A stretch of 64,000 nucleotides of DNA from Liriodendron chinense (GCA_003013855.2 PVNU02000866.1:1-64000), one strand, 5' to 3'. Shown: positions 44,978-56,983, counted from the stretch's first letter. Made by a program: numbers and translations. The notes: a model not told the origin generated them from the letters alone.

Positions 44978-45523
44978 ACTTGACGGTTTTCACAAATTTC
45001 TGAAATTAGTATCTATTTAGGACTCTTTTAGATTTTTAGAACTAACTTAGTTTGTTTATTTGATTTTTTTTCAGGGATTTCTAGGAAGCTGAAGAAGATT
45101 CAAGGATTTCAAGTGCGAATCAGGTTCTATCCTTCTAAAACCTTACTCTTCTTCTTCTCCTATTCATTCCTATTTTATTCATCCCTTGTAGAGTGGGTGG
45201 AGACTCCTTTTGGATCTCTAAAAGGTCGGCCTTTTTGCCACCTGGATTCTTATTGGTCGGCTCTGCCGCCTTGGATCACCTTGCGCTCAGGAATTTCTTT
45301 TTCTCATCTCTACTCCTCTTTCTCCTTTTTCTGCACTTTTTTCTCAAAAGATTCAAAGAGTGGGTGGGGAGTTCTCTGAACCTCTATTGACCAGGAGAAA
45401 TCGGTCTCTATCCTTGCTTCTGGCCTAGCCATTGCAAGACACCTTGTGCTTCGATCTTAGAGAAGAGTAAAGAAAAGGGAGGAAGAATTCTTCTTTCTTT
45501 TTGTTTCTTATTTTTGGTTTTGC
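44978..45523 (+). other. A2 untranslated leader
   Basis: GTATCT near 45010 and TTTTTTTTCAG ending at 45075 could bound a short leader intron, as in A1. The rest is CT-rich with no gene. Confidence 0.4.
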
Positions 45524-48500
45524 ATGCCACATTGGGCTCGGGATTCCAATAACCGACTCATTAGTGCAGGGGGGATAGTAGAAGGGATTGATAGAGAGCC
45601 ACGTGCTAGGAGACAACTAGATTCTCAAATTTTATCTGAAAGTATGGCTGTAAATCAACCTAACCCGGTTCAAAATCAAACTGAAACAGGGGAGAATGTG
45701 GTTGAGAATGTTCCCTGACCTAGGACTTTACGTGATTTCTTGCAACCTGCAAGAACGAGCACTCCCTCATGCATAGTTTTCCCACCAAATGCAGGGAATG
45801 TGGATTTGAAACCGGGAGTGATCAATCTTCTCCCTAAATTCCATGGTTTAGACAGTGAAAGTGCCTATCAACACCTTAGGGAGTTTGATGAGGTAATCAC
45901 CACCATGCACTTTGCAAATGTGACTGAAGATGTAGTAAGACTTAAATTCTTCCCTTTCACTCTTAAGGATAAAGCCAAGGGTTGGCTTTATGCATTAAGG
46001 CCAAGATCAATTGGGTCATGGAACGATATGCACAGAGAATTTATAAAAAAATTCTTCCCTACTCACAAAACGAACATGCTTAAGCGCCTTATCATGAACT
46101 TTGCCCAAAAGGAGGATGAAACCTTTTCCCAATGTTGGGAGAGATTCAAGGACCTATTAAACGCATGCCCACATCATGGCTATGAAAATTGGCGGATTAT
46201 AAGTTTTTTCTATGAAGGACTGATTCCATCCATGCGCCAATTTATAGAGATGATGTGTAATGGGGAGTTCATGAATAAGGAAGCTGATGAAGCATGGGAT
46301 TATCTGGAAGAATTGGCTGAAAGTGCACAATCTTGGGACACACCTAAACCAACAAATTCCAAGATTGGCCAACAAAAGGAAAAGGGAGGAATGTATGTCC
46401 TATCAGAAGAAGATAGCATAAGTGCACGGTTGGCTAGCCTTACAAGAAAGGTCGAAGCCATGGAATTAAGGAAAGGAGAAACAATCAACTCCACTGAGGT
46501 TGAAACTGTTTGTGGAATTTGTCCTGGAAATCAACATGCTACACCAGATTGTCCCACAATTTCAGCAGTCCAAGGCATCCTACAAGAACAAACAAATGCC
46601 ATAAACAGTTATCAGCAGCAATATGGTGCTCCAAACTCAAACACGTATAATCCTAATTGGAAGAACCATCCCAACTTCAGTTGGAAGAATGGGCCCAATG
46701 CAAATGCAAACAACACTCCAAAAGTATCACTAGAAGAGATGTTGGGTGCATTTGTATCAGTCCAGAATGAGCATAACAAGACAAACTCTCTAAAAATAGA
46801 TGGGTTCATGCAAGAGCAATTGAAATTCAATCAAAACTCAAACCAAGCCATCAATGAATTGAAAACATCTTTGGCTAGAGTTGAAGCTCACCTTAGTGTT
46901 AGAGAGAAGGGCACACTCCCTGCCCAACCTCTTCCTAACCCAAGGACCCAATATGAGATACAAGATGCAAGCTCATCCTCCCACCATACGGAACATGTCC
47001 AAGCTATCACCACTTTGAGAAGTGGGAAAGAAATTGATAAATCCAATCCGGTGAAGGCCCCCAAGCCTAAAGATCCGGAAATTCCCAAAGAGGATGATAG
47101 CCCAAACAATATCCCACAAGAGAAAGAACCGGAAAGACAATACAAGCCGGTTGCCCCATTTCCACAAAGGTTGATTTCACCTAAACCTTTAGATAAAAAT
47201 CTGGAGATTCTGGAAGTTTTCAAGCAGGTGAAGATCAACATTCCGCTGTTGGATGCAATAAAACAAATACCATCTTATGCCAAATTTTTAAAGGAATTGT
47301 GTACAATAAAAAGGAAACATAACGTTCACAACAAAGTGCTTTTGGCTGAGAATTTGAGTGCCATCATCAAACAAGAGGTGCCCCAAAAATACAAAGATCC
47401 GGGTAGTCCAACCATATCATGCATCATAGGAGACTACCAGATTAAACAAGCCCTACTCGACTTGGGGGCAAGTGTGAATCTCATTCCATACTCGGTCTAT
47501 GAACAACTTGGGTTAGGTGAATTGAAACCCACCAAAACCACACTCCAACTTGCTGATAGATCCATCCGGATACCGAGAGGAATGGTAGAGGATGTTTTAG
47601 TCCAAGTTGATAAATTCTACTATCCAGTAGATTTTATTGTCTTGGACACACATCCCGTGATAGGCACCGGTACTCAAATTCCCGTCATACTTGGACGACC
47701 GTTTCTAGCTACTTCAAACGCCATTATCAATTGTAGAAACGGACTTGTACAAATGTCCTTTGGAAATATGACCCTTGAGCTTAACATATTTGAGTTATGC
47801 AAACAACCGCGGGAAGTTGATGATGATATCCACGAATTAAACATGATCGAATCATTCGTGGAAGATACAATCCCCTTGTCACTATTTTCCGACCCTTTGG
47901 AGGCATGTGTGGCCCATCTCCATGATATGAATGATGATACAACAAAAGAGATGGATGCCATTCTAGATGTGATGCTGGTACGTGAAAATAAAAGATGGAG
48001 GGCCCCAATTGAACCTTTGCCTATAAATGAGAACAAGGCCCTCCCATCCAACATTAAGGCACCAAAACTCGACCTAAAACCATTGCCAAATGAGCTAAAA
48101 TATGTTTATTTAGGTCGAGATGAGACATATCCAGTGGTGATTTCTTCTCACTTGGATGAGGAACAAGAGAGTAGGCTAATAGCCACTCTATTAGAGCACA
48201 AGAGTGCCATCAGATGGACAATTGCGGATCTCAAAGGCATAGACCCACTGATTTGCACTCACCGCATACACCTTGAGGAAAATGCAAAGACATCCCGGCA
48301 ACCACAAAGACGACTAAATCCAAATATGAAGGATGTGGTTAAGGCCGAAGTGGTGAAACTATTGGATGTAGGTATCATTTACCCAATATCTGATAGCCAA
48401 TGGGTGAGCCCAACTCAAGTGGTACCTAAGAAATCAGGAATAACCATCGTAGCCAATGCCAATAACGAACTCGTGCCAACTAGAGTCACTACCGGTTGGA

Positions 48501-49111
48501 GAATGTGCATTGACTACAGGAAGCTAAACACTGTCACGAGGAAAGACCACTTTCCCCTACCGTTTGTTGATCAGATTTTAGAACGGTTGGCGGGCCATTC
48601 CCACTTTTGCTTCCTTGATGGTTATTCAGGGTACAACCAAATAGAAATTGCCCGTGAAGATCAAGAAAAGACTACATTCACATGTCCATTCGGTACTTTC
48701 GCCTATCGACGAATGCCGTTTGGGCTATGTAATGCCCCTGCCACCTTTCAGCGTTGTATGATGAGCATCTTTTCTGACATGGTGAGGACCATTCTCGAAG
48801 TCTTCATGGATGATTTTTCTGTATTTGGTTGTAACTTTGATGAGTGTCTCAAGCACTTGAAATCTGTGCTAAAAAGATGTGAAGAGAAGAACCTTGTGCT
48901 CAATTGGGAAAAGTGTCACTTCATGGTTCAAAAGGGAATTGTACTTGGTCACATCGTTTCACAAAATGGAATTGAGGTGGACAAGGCGAAAATTGATCTT
49001 ATCTCTACCACCACCCAAAAGCATACGAGATATACGGTCCTTTTTAGGACACGCAGGATTTTACAGAAGGTTTATAAAGGATTTCAGTTCACTCTCTCGC
49101 CCTTTATGTAA
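45524..49111 (+). pseudogene. gag-pol: A2 gag-protease-RT polyprotein, one nonsense codon and a terminal frameshift
   Basis: ATG at 45524 (MPHWARDSNN). TGA at 45716-45718 (A1 has CGA) is the only stop before 49111. Counting from 45740: capsid about residues 20-190; zinc knuckle CGICPGNQHATPDC near 257; protease DLGASVNLIPYS near 574; RT WRMCIDYRKLN near 920, HFCFLDGYSGYNQ, RMPFGLCNAPATFQR and catalytic FMDD near 1022. All catalytic residues expected of gypsy PR and RT are present. A 5-bp deletion near 49005 relative to A1 ends the frame. Confidence 0.95.
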
Positions 49112-50750
49112 CCTACTTCAAAAGGAAAATTCATTCGAGTAGAATGAAGAATGTCAACAGGCATTCACCACCCTTAAAGGTATGTTGACATGCGCCCCAA
49201 TAATGCAACCACCTGATTGGAGCCTTCCTTTTGAAATTATGTGCGATGCTAGCGACTATGCTATTGGGGCTGTGTTAGGCCAAAGAAAAGATAAAAAGCC
49301 GTGTGTCATCTACTATGCAAGTAGAACCCTAAACTCAGCCCAGGCAAACTACACCACTACTGAAAATGAACTTTTAGCAGTAGTTTTTGCCTTGGAGAAG
49401 TTTAGATCCTACTTGATTGGATCCAAGATCATCGTATTCACCGACCATGCCGCGCTTAAGTATCTTCTCTCTAAGAAGGATGCTAAACCACGGTTATTAA
49501 GATGGATCCTCCTACTCCAAGAATTCGACTTAGAAATACGTGATAAGAAAGGAGTAGAGAATGTAGTAGCTGACCACCTCTCTCGACTTGTCCTCACTGA
49601 TTCCCCTGAAATGACTGCAATCAATGACATGTTCCCTGATGAACAACTTTTTGCTGTTTCCCAATCGCCATGGTATGCGGACATTGCTAATTATCTTGCT
49701 ACAGGTACAATTCCTACATATTGGAAAAAGCAAGATAAGGATAGATTCTTCTCAGAGGTACGGAAATTTCTATGGGACGACCCATACTTGTTCAAGTATT
49801 GTCCCGATCAAATCATAAGGAGATGTGTCCCAGATGATGAGCAACAAAGTATCATCTCCTTCTGTCATTCTCAAGCATGTGGTGGCCATTTTTCGGCTAA
49901 AAAGACCACAGCGAAAATTCTGCAATGTGGGTTTTATTGGCCCACCATGTTCAAAGACACACATGAGTTTTGCAAAGCTTGCGAACCCTGTCAGAAATTA
50001 GGAGGAATCTCCCGTAGAAATATGATGCCACTCAATCCCATCTTAATTATTGAAATTTTTTATTGTTGGGGCATCGATTTCATGGGCCCATTCCCATCTT
50101 CCTTTGGAAACTTATACATCTTGCTTGCCGTTGATTATGTTTCCAAATGGGTCGAGGCCATCCCTTGCCGGAATAATGACCATAAAACGGTCATTCGATT
50201 CTTAAAAGAAAACATTCTTTCCCGGTTTGGAACGCCTCGAGTCATCATAAGTGATGGAGGGTCTCACTTTTGCAATCGCCCTTTTGAAGCATTAATGAAG
50301 AAATATGGCGTAACGCACAAAGTGAGCACTCCCTATCACCCACAAACTAGTGGACAAGCCGAGATATCCAATAGGGAGATTAAACACATTTTAGAAAAAA
50401 CGGTGAATCCCGATCGCAAGGATTGGTCACTTCGACTTACCGATGCGCTTTGGGCTTACCGTACTGCCTTTAAAACTCCTATTGGAATGTCTCCCTATAG
50501 ACTTGTCTATGGGAAGGCTTGTCACTTGCCTGTGGAGTTGGAACATAAGGCGTATTGGGCTATTAAGAAGATGAATTTCAATCCTGACAAGGCAAGCTCG
50601 TTACGCAAACTACAATTGAATGAACTTGCAGAAATCCGGAATGAAGCTTATGAGAATGCAAGAATTTACAAGGACAAGACGAAGATATTCCATGATAAGA
50701 ATATTCTTCGCAAGACATTCACGATAAATAAAAAAAGTCCTCATGTATAA
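49012..50750 (+). pseudogene. pol: A2 RT end, RNase H and integrase
   Basis: Resumes after the 5-bp deletion: PPPKSIRDIRSFLGHAGFYRRF. TAG at 49140-49142 replaces TGG of A1. From 49182 a 522-residue open frame has RNase H (FEIMCDASDYAIGAVLGQ, TENELLAVVFALEK, FTDHAALKYLL, NVVADHLSRL), integrase H-H-C-C (HSQACGGHF...CEPCQKL) and complete D-D-E (WGIDFMGP, IISDGGSHFC, SGQAEISNREI). A 1-nt insertion in an A run near 50730 shifts the last 80 residues into the frame of 50743-50967. Confidence 0.95.
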
Positions 50751-50967
50751 TTCTCGCTTACATCTATTTTCGGGAAAATTGAGATCTCGGTGGACCGGTC
50801 CCTACATTGTGCAAACTGTCTATCCATATGGGACTGTCGAGCTGTTAAATCCAAGGAACGGCAACATTTTTAAAGCAAATGGGCAGCGATTAAAGCCGTT
50901 CTTTGAGAACTTCCCTTCAGAAGGTATGTCCATACATCTGAATGATCCTGTGTATCAGGATGATTGA
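50743..50967 (+). pseudogene. pol: A2 integrase C-terminus
   Basis: LRSRWTGPYIVQTVYPYGTV is the GPF/Y-like C-terminal module of gypsy integrases. It ends ...NDPVYQDD-stop, as in A1. Out of frame with the main integrase by one base. Confidence 0.88.
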
Positions 50968-52105
50968 TCTCCTAGTCTGATGGAGGTATAGAGTAGTTAG
51001 GATTAGGATTTTGCTACTTTTGTTTTCGTTTTCATAGGTTTGTTAGAAGGAGGAAGATCTCCACTTTTCACTCTCTCAGGTACTATCATTCCTCACTCCC
51101 TTTTATTTTCAAATTGCTCTCATGTTTTGCTCATTGTACATCTTTTTCATTGAGGACAATGCAAGATTTGGTTGGGGGGTGTAGGATCACTTGGATGAAT
51201 CCAGCGATTTGCAACATTTCAAGCAATCATGTGGAAATTTTTTTCGATTTTTCAAAAATTCGAAACTCTTTTGGAAAACACCGGTTTTATGCATTCAAGT
51301 TGATATGAGCATAAGAGGAGGAGATATGAAGTGTATGGGGCTGGATGTCTGCAATCTCTCATAGCATAATGGTTTTATATGTGAACTCCCTTATTTTTGT
51401 GATTGATAGAAAATCTGAACACTTTTACACCGAGTTCACATTACACGATTTTCATGAGTTGAAGGGATTATGTGACTTATGAATTAGCTAGACTTTGAAT
51501 TAAGGTATTGAGAAATCAGGCCGGGGTACTTTGTCCATCCTTGTCCATGGGAAAATAATGAAAGATATGGATTTTTAAAAATCCTATCTAATTTAAAAAG
51601 AAAAAGGAAAAGGAAGGATGAAATTGGGAATGTGAAAAAATGGTGGAGAATTCCGATTAGGGCTACCTACTACCAACCGGGGGATGGTCTACCCGTAACC
51701 AAAGCCGGAAATGGGACATAGTGTGAAAGTCGTCGGAAGGACGGTAAGGCAAATCCCTGTCATTGGCTTGATGTGGCTCTATGGACCTTGAGTTCTATAG
51801 TTTACTTGATCTATGAAGAAGATAATCCTAGAAACTCGTGAGATGAATTTTCACTACCCACACTAGGTTAAATTTGTTCAAATCTTTCTATTTATCAACC
51901 ACTCAGCGGGAATTTCATATGAATGCTTATTATGTTTTGAGAGTTTACGGTTTCAACCTCTGTTGCCTAATGTTTCTGAATATTAAGCTTATGAACCTTG
52001 GAATGTATAGAAGGATGGTTTCTGAAAGAAAGTTGAGTTTCGAAGAATGAGATTAGCTTCACGCATGTTTTGCTCAGGGACTAGCAAAATGCTGGTTGGG
52101 GGGTG
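50968..52105 (+). other. A2 3' non-coding tail with two polypurine tracts
   Basis: GGTTGGGGGGTG at 51170-51181 and again at 52094-52105 directly before the 3' LTR. Spacing is 924 bp (921 bp in A1). No env-like gene. Confidence 0.8.
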
Positions 52106-53720
52106 TGTTGAGCTCTTAATTATGCATATTCTAACCCCAATTCATCACTCATTGTGCAAGGTTTGTATGGTTTGTAAGCTAATTCAATGCATGTTTTGTG
52201 ACTACAGGATTGAGGGTGGACTCTACTCAATTGAAGATATAATGAGCTCATTTGGAACTATTCTAATAAAGAAAGAAAGAACTAAAGAAGAAAAAGAAAG
52301 CAGAAGAAAGAAAGGAAAAATACAAGAAGAAAAGAGGGCTAACCGGTCGCGACCGGTCGGCGAAGGAAGCCAGACCGGTCAGTGACCAGTCAGCCATGCA
52401 GATTAGGCTCCTACTGAAGACGTCCGACCGATCTTGACCGGTCGGACATATGTGCTGGAACTTCATTGAAAAGGACCGACCGGTCATTGCTGCTGTAATG
52501 TGGATGAAAACATCCGACCGGTTTTGACCGGTCGGATAGGCTTGCTAGACTGATGTTCTACGAGGCCCGACCGGTCTTGACCGGTCGGGCATACCTGCTG
52601 GAGTATTTTCACTTGAGGCCGACCGGTCTTGACCGGTCGGCCATGCGTACTGAGTTAGAACTTTCTAATTTCTTCCCGAAATTCTCTGCGCTGCGTAAGT
52701 GTTACGCACTTTCTCGATTCTTCCGAAGTTGGGGAGCCTCTAAACTATAAAAAGCCACCTAGGGATTGTTCCTAGGGTATCCGAGAAGGGCTCAAGCGAG
52801 GTTGGAGGCTGTGGAAGTGGAGATTGGAGTTTTACAACTCCTTTTGGTTTGCTTTGCTGTTTTCATGTTTTTAAGAGTTGTTTCATGTTTCCTTGGATCA
52901 TGAGCAGCTAAACCTCTTAGCTAGGGCTAAGAGGTGAAGCTTGTAGTGTATCCAAGATGTTTTAATTCGTAGTTAAGTGGTTTTCAGTTTGGAATTCATG
53001 ATTATGAACTAAGGTTTGAAGTTTATACAAGTTTTTAAGTAATTTCTCTTAGTCTTGTGATGACTCATGGACGTTTGGATGAATTACTTATCTTCTTAAT
53101 TTGTTTGCAACGGTCTAGACCTGTATGATCCGAGGAATTGGAGTGCGCTCTAGTACCAAGCTCTTCATAAAGGGGCTTCATGCCAAAGTTCTAGTTTTGG
53201 TTGATTATCTGGAATATGTATGGACTGTGCATATAATTTGAATCCAGTTCAAATCATGATCTAGCCTTGTCTTGTGAGAAGACTTGAGGATGGTTATGAT
53301 TGGGAATTGGACATATAGAAAAGGTGAATGACCTATGCAATGAGCATGCTCAGATCAGCCTAGAGTTGAGTGAACTTTATGCACAGAACTTACATGTTAC
53401 AGACTTCTGGTTTAACAGTTCTATCATCCGACTAGATAGACCTGACTGGTGACTCTAGTTGAGAGAATGGGAAACCACAGCGGATTGAACATCGAGGATT
53501 GCTACAAGTGGATCCTCGAACCCCTAGTGCCTTCTTATAATTGTTTACATTCAATTTAGCTTAAACTGTTAATCACACACATTCTATTCAAACTTTGATT
53601 GTTAGCTTCAATAGAAACTTGTGGATGAGTTTGTGACATCCTACATAAGTCCCTGTGGATCGACCTCGGTATTACCGAGTTTATTACTACATCGCAACCC
53701 TACACTTGGGGAAGCGAACA
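52106..53720 (+). repeat. A2 3' LTR
   Basis: 1615 bp. TATAAAAA at 52746-52753; palindromes at about 52337-52642. Seven of the roughly 14 substitutions against the 5' LTR, and the indel, fall in this 300-bp array. Confidence 0.96.
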
Positions 53721-53725
53721 TATTG

Positions 53726-53954
53726 CTCGCTACCGAAATGTTAAAGTTCGGCCTAGAGCTTTCCAGCTCAGCAATTTAGTCCTCAGACAGAACCTTGGAG
53801 TTCCTGCTCGATCGCTTGATCCAAATTGGGAAGGCCCGGCCCGTATCGAGTCGTCAAAATTGTGCGACCCGGCACTTATTATCTTGAAGATATGCAGGGA
53901 AGACCCGTACGTCGCCCTTGGCACGTGGAACACTTGCTACAATATTTTCCTTAA
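53726..53954 (+). pseudogene. pol: T2 integrase C-terminus
   Basis: After A2, the T2 integrase continues in phase with VKVRPRAFQLSNLVLRQ and DPNWEGPARI. A 1-nt change then moves to the frame reading GTYYLEDMQGRPVRRPWHVE and ending at TAA 53952-53954. This is the C-terminal chromatin/DNA-contact module of gypsy integrase. Confidence 0.85.
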
Positions 53955-54299
53955 TTCAATGTAACTCTTAACGACATTCGAATGAATAAGAACTGAAGAA
54001 GTCTTTTGGTCGCTATTCCATTTACTTGGACTAGAATAGCCCCGAAGAGAATATTCATTCCCTTGGCCAAATTGTCTACCCTTGGTAGAATCAAAGTCTC
54101 AATCGATAGATCAGTCTATCTCCATGAGGGTATGTTCATCACGACCCCCCAGATTGAGCATAACTCATTATTGCTGAGTAAAATATGAAGACATTCATTG
54201 CGTAATGAAGGAAAAATGAGAAAAAGGAGAAGAGAAGACCAACATCATCATCAAAAGGTGTTTCTTTTCATTAATAATCAATTGTTTACAAAGATTTGA
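53955..54299. other. T2 spacer between pol and antisense gene
   Basis: No supported gene. It separates the convergent ends of pol (plus) and the antisense gene (minus). Confidence 0.5.
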
Positions 54300-55055
54300 T
54301 CATAAGTAAAATAAATACAGGAGAGAAAAGAAAAAGATAAACCAGTCTCTTGGAGGAGGAGCCGCAATCTCGACTTCAGGGCCCACATCGGGAACCCCTC
54401 CAGCTTGAGTGACTTCGGTCACCTCATTCTCGGCAGCTGCTTGCTCTTCGTCAGCTATGATGGTCGCGACCCGCTCGAATTCTCCCATATCAAAAGATGG
54501 GGACATCTGCTGCACTACTCGTAGTGCAAAGTCGCGACCAGCATCGTATGACTCATATCTTTCTTCGTCACACAGCGGTGAAGTTCAAAACTCGGTGATG
54601 GCTCGAGTTTCTTCTTCAGAGAGCATTTTGACAAGGGCGACCCTCTCCTCGTCCCAGTGGATCAAGTCGTCCTTAAGTTACGCGAGAGTGGAGCGCTCTT
54701 TTTCCAAATTTTCGCTGACTTCTTTGAGCTGCGACTTGGTCTCTGCGAGCCGCTCCTCCAGCGAGATCTTATCTTGGCGGAAGATCTCCCTTTCTCTCTC
54801 TGCTTTCTCCTTCAACTCCGCGAGCTTGGCGAAGTTGGAGTCCAGAGCCTAGTACCTGTCGGTCAAGACTTGGACTTTCTCTATGAGGATCTTTTTCTCC
54901 TCATCTCTCTTTGAGATCAACGCCTCGCGGGACTTGAGGAGCTGATCCCTTCCTTGGACCGCCTTCTCCAATGCGATCGTCTTCCCGTCCTCCTCATCAA
55001 TCACACGACGGGTGGTAAGAATATCACGCCTCGTCTGTAAGACGAGGTCCAAGCC

Positions 55056-55138
55056 CTGCGAAATAGAAGAAAGATTATGAGATAAATACTCGGAAGCAGA
55101 CAAAGATGCCAAGACAATAACATCAAAAAGCATGTTAC
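55056..55138 (-). other. Predicted intron 2 of T2 antisense gene (83 bp)
   Basis: Minus strand: ...GTTCAG/GTAACATG ... TATTTCGCAG/GGCTTGG. Phase 0, joins RMVQ to GLDLVLQTRR. Confidence 0.7.
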
Positions 55139-55845
55139 CTGAACCATCCTCACTCCCGCCTCAAAGAAGAGGTTTTCAGGGCTTGGCTCGGGGAGGGTAC
55201 CGAAGGTTTGGGGGGAGATGTTGTCAAATAAAAATTTACATATCGGATGGAGATGACGAGGTACAGTGAATGACCTGCTACCGGAGGGCTGGGCAACGAC
55301 CAGCCCAGCCGTGCTCGCGACGGGAGCAGCAACCGTCTCGCGAGCAGGAGTCGTCTCACCAGCAGGAACCAACTCGCGAGCAAGAACCGACTCCCGAGGC
55401 CTTGTCGGCTCGCGAGATTCTTCAGCTGGGGGGCAGCCGGACCCCGCTCCGTCATCCCTCAGGGAGTTATCGGTAATATTAATTACTAGTGGTCCAGGTG
55501 GGACCACCAGCGAGGAAATGACGGGCGCAGGGGCTGCTGGCACCCCTACCGTGCTCGCGAGCTGGGTAGACTGGTCGGCACCCTTCTGGTTAGATGGATG
55601 GGAAGGATCAGCAGATGACTTCTTCTGCCTTTTAGGGTTTGTGCCTTTAAGTCGAGGCAGCAAACCCCTCTTCTCTCCGGCCTTTTTCATAGCGATCTCT
55701 TCACCAGATATTAATCCTGCCGCTGCGAGTTGCGAGGATGACAAACACGCCTCGATGTGCCTGTCGCGAGCAGGCAGCTTGTATATTTTCACGATTTTCT
55801 CGTGAATTCCTCCCTTCAAGTTTGGCTTCGTCAAAGCCGGGATAC

Positions 55846-55926
55846 CTGCGAATACGAACAGAAGTTAAAAATGCAAAAACCCTAAGTCTGACTGGAGAAA
55901 TTCGCACAATGTGGAACTGTGCCTAC
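55846..55926 (-). other. Predicted intron 1 of T2 antisense gene (81 bp)
   Basis: Minus strand: TGTGAAG/GTAGGCACAG ... GTATTCGCAG/GTATCC. Removing it joins FFCE to IPALTKP in frame. Confidence 0.7.
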
Positions 55927-56545
55927 CTTCACAGAAAAATCGGTTCACCCCAGGGCCCCTAGAGGAAGCGGATTCCCAGTTCCCAGAAGCGTAGAACCAG
56001 CGTTTCCTCTAGCCGGGATAATTTGAAGAGGGCTTCCCCAGCACGAAATTATCCCAGTGCCAGTAGCATAGATAATACCAGCCTTCACTGGAGGGTGCCT
56101 TCTTAAGTCGGAACATTCGGAGGAACTCTTCAGCGGTGAGCTCCCAGTTACCCGCCTGAGCCCTGAGGGCAAACGAGCTCAGGACCACCCTCCATCCGTT
56201 CATGATGAGTTGCCCGGGGGCAATCTTATAACATCGGAGGACATCACGAATGAAGGGATAGAGAGGAAGGCGCACCCCATGAATGAGGTGGTACTCATAG
56301 ATGGCCACACATCCTGGGGGAGGGGAATCTGGAGTTTCTCTATCTCCGGGTAGCCGGAAAATGACTGAGTCAGGGATCAAGTATCTTTTCCGTAACTCAA
56401 CCAGCCGATCCTCCGACAGAATAGAGGGATACCCAGATGCTGAGTATCTGCCTGCCAGAACCCTCGCATTACTGGAGGTAGAGGATTCCGGGGTCGCATC
56501 TCCCAGGGGGACGGTGGTCTCATCGGAATCTCCAGCTATGGGAGT

Positions 56546-56967
56546 TTTTTAAAGAAGAAATAAAAAAGGAGGAGGAGGAAAAGAAGATACCAAGTGTGAG
56601 AAACGGAAGGAGAAGGACACCGAAGGAAGAACAAAGACAGACACCAGGTGAGGGAAGAATTTTTTTTTTTTGAAAGCTTCTGTGAAAATCTGGAGAAATG
56701 GCGGACTCCGTATATTTATATGCAATCATTCCGTCGGATTTGGCGACACGTGGCTACCACCCGTTCGGCACAGCAGTCGAGCAGGCACGCCCATTAACTC
56801 CCCAGACATGTGGAGAGAGTCTCTTCATTTCTTATCTGCTGAAAAGCTACGGAAGGCTGACGCTCATTAATTCCAGCCCAATCATGTATGGTTTCATTCT
56901 CGATAAAGGTGGCAGGCGGTTATGCATGACAGTGAGTAAGTCCTTCCCTTAGAGTTCTTGGCGGTAA
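56546..56967. other. T2 region between antisense gene and PPT
   Basis: Probably the 5' UTR and promoter of the antisense gene. It contains a long T/A run (56660-56670) and no supported protein-coding frame. Confidence 0.4.
56713..56720 (-). promoter_or_regulatory. TATA box of T2 antisense gene
   Basis: TATAAATA on minus (context GCATATAAATATAC), about 265 bp inside the 3' LTR border and about 170 bp upstream of the first recognised exon sequence. Its position parallels the plus-strand TATA of L1 and L2. Confidence 0.5.
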
Positions 56968-56983
56968 GGACTTGGGGGGCATC
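56968..56983 (+). promoter_or_regulatory. T2 polypurine tract
   Basis: GGACTTGGGGGGCATC immediately before TGTTATAG of the 3' LTR. It primes plus-strand synthesis. Confidence 0.8.

Larger units (their letters stand above)
43338..53720 (+). mobile_element. A2: young, nearly intact Athila-type LTR retrotransposon
   Basis: LTRs 43338-44953 and 52106-53720, TSD TATTG at 43333-43337 and 53721-53725. The PBS is 16 of 18 to the tRNA-Asp type, and the PPT abuts the 3' LTR. Only about 14 substitutions and one indel separate the two LTRs (roughly 0.9 per cent), so it is the youngest element here. gag-pol carries two stops and two frameshifts. Confidence 0.97.
54300..56545 (-). pseudogene. Antisense spliced gene of T2: PF04195-like domain plus coiled coil
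   Basis: Read on minus. First exon (about 56540-55927) has LVELRKRYLIPDSVIF, the core HGVRLPLYPFIRDVLRCYKI and PGQLIMNGWRVVLSSFALR, resembling the Pfam family called putative gypsy-type transposon (PF04195), then WYYLCYWHWDNF. Intron 1 is 55926-55846, intron 2 is 55138-55056; both are GT-AG and preserve frame. The middle exon is Ser/Pro/Ala-rich with repeated ARE-VPAGE-TPARE units. The last exon is a long charged heptad region (coiled coil) ending WFIFFFSLLYLFYL at 54300. In-frame stops: 56009, 54849, about 54675 and 54587. Start codon and first intron are unresolved. Antisense extra ORFs are known in Tat elements; their function is not. Confidence 0.8.

Noticed and set aside
45524..50967. 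Minus-strand ORFs opposite gag-pol
   Set aside because: Shadows of a conserved plus-strand coding region; no domains.
50968..52105. env-like ORF3 expected in some Athila elements
   Set aside because: No frame of useful length or membrane segment in A1, A2 or A3 tails.
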